From: CAIKMD01 sp963702925
GTDB taxonomy: Bacteria; Pseudomonadota; Alphaproteobacteria; ATCC43930; CGMCC-115725
Direction of reading: 5' to 3'
DNA length: 64,000 bases
Assembly: GCA_963702925.1 (NCBI GenBank)
Contig: OY969771.1
Span: 434,001 to 498,000, forward strand
Shown here: positions 60,561 through 64,000 of the stretch, piece by piece
How the letters are laid out: each line of letters begins with the position of its first letter
Numbering within the stretch: position 1 is the first letter of the stretch
Made by a program: the position numbers and the translations under genes
The notes under the pieces: model-generated
The model's database searches: none
Seen by the model: only the letters and a program-made list of their open reading frames with translations
What the model was told of the DNA's origin: nothing

Positions 60561-62255
60561 ATGCGACGGGCAGTAGCGCTTCTCCTCGGGATTCTGTCGG
60601 CAGGGACGGCCGGCGCCTCGGGCGCGGGCGCGGCGCCCTCCCGGCCCGCAGACGAGCTCTCGATCGGCGTCACCCAATTCGCCTCGACCCTCAACCCGCT
60701 CATCGACGCGATGGTGGCGAAGAACTATGTCCTCGGCATCGTCAGCCGACCGCTCCTCACCTATGATGCGGATTGGAAGCTCGCCTGCATGCTGTGCGTC
60801 ACCTTGCCGAGCTTCGCCAACGGGCTCGCCGAGAAGGTCGATCTCGGCAATGGCAAGACCGGCCTCCAGATCACCTATACGCTCCGGCCCGATGCGCGCT
60901 GGGGCGATGGCGTGGCGATCACGACCGACGACGTCGTCTTCAGCTACCAGCTCGGCAAGAATCCCTTGAGCGGCGTGATCGATTCCGAGCCCTATCGCCG
61001 CATCCTCAAGATCGAGGCGAAGGACGCGAAAACCTTCACTCTCACGGTCGACCGGGTGACCTTCGATTACGCCGTGCAGACCGCGTTCGACATTTTGCCG
61101 GCGCATCTGGAACGCGCGGCCTTCGCCGATCCGGCGCAATACCGGTTTCACACGCTTTACGACACCGATCCGACCAATCCCGGGCTCTATAACGGGCCTT
61201 ATCGCATCACCGAATTCGTGCCCGGCTCGCATATCGTCTTCGAGCGCAATCCCTATTGGTGGGGCGAGAAGCCGTTCTTTCGCCGGGTCGTCGTGTGGAC
61301 GGTCGAGAACACCGCCGCGCTCGAAGCGAACCTGCTCGCGGGCGGGCTCGACATGGTGGCCGGCGAGCTCGGCTTCTCGCTCGACGAGGCCTTGGCCTTC
61401 GAGCAGCGCCATGGCCGTGATTTCGCCGTGCTCTACAAGCCCGGCCTCAGCTACGAGCACATCGATCTCAACCTCGACAATCCGATCCTCGCCGACCGGC
61501 GCGTGCGCCAGGCGCTGCTTTACGGCATCGACCGCCGCGCGATCTCGGACCAGATCTATGCCGGGCGCGATCCGGTCGCCGACAGCTTCGTGCCGCCGCT
61601 CGACCCGGCCTATTCCGCCGACGTGCCGCATTACGATTACGATCCGGTCAAAGCCCGCAACCTGCTCGAAGCCGCCGGTTGGCGTGCCAGCGAAGACGGC
61701 ATCCGCCGCAACCAACAGGGCACGCCGCTCGCGCTCGAGCTCGCCACCACCTCGGGCAACCGCACGCGCGAATTGATCGAGCAAGTGCTGCAAAGCCAGT
61801 GGCGAGCGATCGGCGTCTCGGTGCGCCTCAAAAATCAGCCGGCGCGGCTACTGCTCGGCGGTACGGTCAGCCGGCGCAACTTCACCATGGCAATGTTCGC
61901 CTGGGTCAGCGCGCCGGAAAACGTGCCGCGCAGCGAGATCTATTCCAACCAGGTGCCGAGCGCGGATAATGGTTGGAGCGGCGAGAATTTCGACGGGTTT
62001 CGTAATCCGGAATCGGATCGCCTCGTGGATGCGATCGAGACCGAGATCGATCCGGCGAAACGGCACAAACTGTGGCAACAGCTCGAAGCGCTTTATGCCG
62101 AGGAGCTTCCGGCTCTGCCGCTTTATTTCCGCGCCGAGGCTTTCGTGCTGCCAAAATGGCTGTCGGGCGTGACCCCGACCGGCCATGACGCGCCGTCGAC
62201 CTTGTGGATCGAGAAATGGCGCCGGGTGGGAGAACAAAATGCCCGCGCCCGATAA
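60561..62255 (+). CDS. ABC transporter substrate-binding protein (oligopeptide/dipeptide type, SBP_bac_5)
   Basis: A 564-residue periplasmic protein with a signal peptide (RRAVALLLGILSAGTAGASG). Family-5 features are QFASTLNPLIDAMVAKNYVLGIVSRPLLTYD, TYTLRPDARWGDGVAITTDDVVFSY, LYNGPYRITEFVPGSHIVFERNPYWWG, RRVRQALLYGIDRRAI-type and YDYDPVKARNLLEAAGW. It captures a peptide, opine or other compound for the two permeases encoded next. A CGTCATG...CATGACG palindrome sits between it and the first permease gene. Confidence 0.92.
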   Translation: MRRAVALLLGILSAGTAGASGAGAAPSRPADELSIGVTQFASTLNPLIDAMVAKNYVLGIVSRPLLTYDADWKLACMLCVTLPSFANGLAEKVDLGNGKTGLQITYTLRPDARWGDGVAITTDDVVFSYQLGKNPLSGVIDSEPYRRILKIEAKDAKTFTLTVDRVTFDYAVQTAFDILPAHLERAAFADPAQYRFHTLYDTDPTNPGLYNGPYRITEFVPGSHIVFERNPYWWGEKPFFRRVVVWTVENTAALEANLLAGGLDMVAGELGFSLDEALAFEQRHGRDFAVLYKPGLSYEHIDLNLDNPILADRRVRQALLYGIDRRAISDQIYAGRDPVADSFVPPLDPAYSADVPHYDYDPVKARNLLEAAGWRASEDGIRRNQQGTPLALELATTSGNRTRELIEQVLQSQWRAIGVSVRLKNQPARLLLGGTVSRRNFTMAMFAWVSAPENVPRSEIYSNQVPSADNGWSGENFDGFRNPESDRLVDAIETEIDPAKRHKLWQQLEALYAEELPALPLYFRAEAFVLPKWLSGVTPTGHDAPSTLWIEKWRRVGEQNARAR

Positions 62256-62257
62256 TC

Positions 62258-62288
62258 CGTCATGGCTTGGCATGGCCCGCGCATGACG
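62258..62288. repeat. CGTCATG...CATGACG palindrome within the ABC transporter operon
   Basis: Arms CGTCATG (62258-62264) and CATGACG (62282-62288) lie in the 47-base gap after the substrate-binding protein gene. Hairpins at this place often protect the upstream mRNA so that the binding protein is made in excess of the permeases. Confidence 0.6.
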
Positions 62289-62302
62289 ATCAAGACGATC
62301 AC

Positions 62303-63256
62303 ATGACCCGCTTCATCCTGCTTCGCCTGCTGCAAGCGCTCGCCGTGTTGGCGATCATGTCCTTCGTCATCTACACCTTGATCGGGTTGATGCCGGGCGA
62401 TCCGATCGATCTGATGATCTCGTCCAATCCGCATCTGACTTCGGCCGATGCCGCGCGCTTGAAAGCGCTTTACGGCCTCGACCGGCCATTGATCGAACGC
62501 TATTTCGCCTGGGCCAAAGCCGCGCTCAGCGGCGATTTCGGCTATTCGCGGCTTTATCTGCGGCCCGCGCTCGAAACCTTGCTGCCGCGTTTGGGCAATA
62601 CCGCGCTGCTGATGGGCGCGAGCCTCATCTGCGCTTATGCGCTGGCCTTGCCGCTCGGCATTGCCGCGGCGCGGCGCCCGGGCTCGGCCCTCGACAATGC
62701 CGTGAACCTCGTCGCCTTCGCCGGCATCTCGGTGCCGTCCTTTTGGCTGGCGCTGATGCTGATCCTGGTCTTCGCCGCGACGCTGGGATTGTTGCCCGCG
62801 GGCGGGATCGCGACCTTGGGCGATGGCGGGCTTGCCGACCGGGTGCAGCATCTTGTCTTGCCCGTCGCGACCCTGACCTTGGCCAGCATGGGCGCGCATC
62901 TGCGCTATGTGCGCGCTTCAATGATCGAAAGCCTGCGCCAAGATTATATCCGCACCGCGCGTGCCAAAGGCGCGAGCGAGACACGCATCCTGGCGCATCA
63001 CGCGCTCCGCAATGCGCTGATCCCGGTCGTGACCGTGCTCGCTTTGAGCTTCGGCTCGCTTTTTTCCGGAGCGCTCGTTACCGAGACCATGTTCGCCTAT
63101 CCCGGCATGGGCAAGCTGATCTACGACGCGATTCTCGGCAACGATTTCAACCTCGCTTTGGCCGGGCTGCTGCTGGCGACCGCGATGGTGTTGATCGGCA
63201 ATCTCGGCGCCGATCTCGCTTACGCCGCGATCGATCCGCGGATCAGCTATCGATGA
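62303..63256 (+). CDS. ABC transporter permease (DppB/OppB type)
   Basis: A 317-residue inner-membrane protein with about six helices, starting MTRFILLRLLQALAVLAIMSF. The N-terminal YTLIGLMPGDPIDLM and the cytoplasmic EAA loop (DYIRTARAKGASETRILAHHALRNALIPVVT) are standard for the first permease of peptide and nickel transporters. FSGALVTETMFAYPGMGKLIYDAI is also conserved. The stop overlaps the start of the next permease gene (ATGA). Confidence 0.93.
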   Translation: MTRFILLRLLQALAVLAIMSFVIYTLIGLMPGDPIDLMISSNPHLTSADAARLKALYGLDRPLIERYFAWAKAALSGDFGYSRLYLRPALETLLPRLGNTALLMGASLICAYALALPLGIAAARRPGSALDNAVNLVAFAGISVPSFWLALMLILVFAATLGLLPAGGIATLGDGGLADRVQHLVLPVATLTLASMGAHLRYVRASMIESLRQDYIRTARAKGASETRILAHHALRNALIPVVTVLALSFGSLFSGALVTETMFAYPGMGKLIYDAILGNDFNLALAGLLLATAMVLIGNLGADLAYAAIDPRISYR

Positions 63257-64000
63257 GGCGCTGGCGCATCGCCTTGCGCGAAAGGCGCGTCGCTTGGGGC
63301 GGCGGGGTGCTGGCGTTGCTGGCACTCCTTTCATTCGCCTCGCCTTTGCTCGCCAAGCTGCTCGGTCTCGATCCCGACCGGGTCGATCTCTATCACCGGC
63401 TGGCACCGCCTTCCCTCGCCCATCTCCTCGGCACCGACGAGATCGGCCGCGATCTCTTGCTGCGGCTGTTGCAAGGCGGACGCGTCTCCTTGCTGGTCGG
63501 CCTGGTCGCCGCCTTGGCGGCGGCGGGTTTCGGCACGGCGCTCGGCCTCGTCGCGGGCTATCGCGGCGGCAGGCTCGATGCGGCGCTGATGCGCCTGACC
63601 GATGGGATGATCGCGTTGCCCTTGCTGCCGGTGCTGGTGGTGCTCGCCGCGCTCGATTTGAAGAAGCTCGGGATTCCTTCCTCGCTCGCCGATTCCGAAG
63701 CGATCAGCCTGTACCGCATCATCGTGCTGGTGGCGCTGGTCGGCTGGACCACCGTAGCGCGGATCGTGCGCGGCGCAACCTTGTCGTTGAAGGCGCGCGA
63801 TTTCGTGCGCGCCGCCATTGCGCTGGGCGGATCGCCCGCGCGGGTCATGCTGGTGCATATCTTGCCCAATCTCGCCTCGCCGATCATCGTCGCCACCACC
63901 TTGGCGGTGGGCGAGATCGTGCTGCTCGAATCGGTGCTGAGCTTTTTGGGTTTGGGCGTCGCGCCGCCGATCGCAAGCTGGGGCAATATGCTCACCGGCG
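63253..64000 (+). CDS. ABC transporter permease (DppC/OppC type), 3' end outside window
   Basis: ATG at 63253 overlaps the previous stop, and the frame stays open for 249 codons to the window end. The visible part has one helix (GGGVLALLALLSFASPLLA), then LAHLLGTDEIGRDLLLRLLQGGRVSLLVG, the hallmark of the DppC/OppC subfamily. The EAA loop (DFVRAAIALGGSPARVMLVHILPNLASPIIVATTL) and ESVLSFLGLGVAPPIASWGNML are also present. It would pair with the DppB-type permease. ATPase genes are expected just beyond the window. Confidence 0.93.
   Translation, partial: MRRWRIALRERRVAWGGGVLALLALLSFASPLLAKLLGLDPDRVDLYHRLAPPSLAHLLGTDEIGRDLLLRLLQGGRVSLLVGLVAALAAAGFGTALGLVAGYRGGRLDAALMRLTDGMIALPLLPVLVVLAALDLKKLGIPSSLADSEAISLYRIIVLVALVGWTTVARIVRGATLSLKARDFVRAAIALGGSPARVMLVHILPNLASPIIVATTLAVGEIVLLESVLSFLGLGVAPPIASWGNMLTG

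Noticed and set aside
1..64000. tRNA, rRNA or known riboswitch genes
   Set aside because: I looked for T-arm (GGTTCRA) sequences with matching acceptor stems and for common riboswitch cores and found no convincing candidate.

Overview
The window is one stretch of a high-GC (visually about 65%) bacterial chromosome. It is almost certainly alphaproteobacterial, and a Rhodospirillales-like soil or freshwater lineage is the most natural guess. The main reasons are an RNase E with a long acidic and His-rich insertion inside its S1 domain and an Arg-rich tail, the mrcA-prfB neighbourhood next to rne, glnE overlapping bcp, a Sua5-type tsaC beside a ParA-like gene, and dispersed CGTCA...TGACG palindromes. 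This is inference from gene content; no 16S rRNA or tRNA gene is visible.

Layout. 0-4.4 kb: the 3' end of a transglycosylase-like gene, an amidohydrolase, two tandem glutathione S-transferases and a DUF5996 protein. 4.5-7.0 kb: an IS1182-family element followed by a methyltransferase of different base composition. 7.4-10.2 kb: an ECF sigma/anti-sigma pair divergent from a secreted YVTN beta-propeller fused to an amicyanin-like cupredoxin domain. 10.2-16.7 kb: a catabolic-looking block (methyltransferase, MFS transporter, MDR dehydrogenase, VOC protein, MmgE/PrpD, divergent Rieske oxygenase). 16.8-24 kb: a Cys-rich DUF4189 protein, a giant AsmA/YhdP-like protein, glnE and bcp. 24-26 kb: a DUF455 ferritin-like gene cleanly split by an IS5-family element. 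26-31 kb: an MDR oxidoreductase, a large pentapeptide-repeat protein, an AtaL-like protein, a beta-carbonic anhydrase and a methyltransferase. 31-43 kb: housekeeping genes (prfB with its programmed frameshift, mrcA, rne, aminotransferase, M48 protease, DsbA-like protein, YedK/HMCES protein, cysQ). 43-48 kb: a ParA-like gene with no ordinary start codon, a doubly frameshifted tsaC, a FAD-linked 2-hydroxyacid dehydrogenase, DUF2267, a PmtA-like methyltransferase and a two-domain cold-shock protein. 48-53 kb: a probable acid-sugar catabolic operon (Hyi-like, SDR, FAH hydrolase), a TonB-like protein with an IS5-family element sitting on its stop codon, and an NTF2-like protein. 53-64 kb: chrA and an outer-membrane-like protein, an ABC-F ATPase, an unknown protein, DUF488, a luciferase-like oxidoreductase, a receiver-only response regulator, and the first three genes of an oligopeptide-type ABC transporter running off the end.

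The most unusual structure is a dispersed palindromic repeat with ends reading AGAGCAAGAT. It forms the 3' ends of three genes, supplying TAG or TGA stops, at 16.67-16.78 kb and 28.82-28.88 kb. Other points of note are the propeller-cupredoxin fusion beside an ECF pair, a YedK/HMCES homologue with Gln in place of the conserved active-site Glu, and the cluster of start-codon and frameshift anomalies at 43.7-44.4 kb. No CRISPR array, prophage or recognisable defence island was seen.
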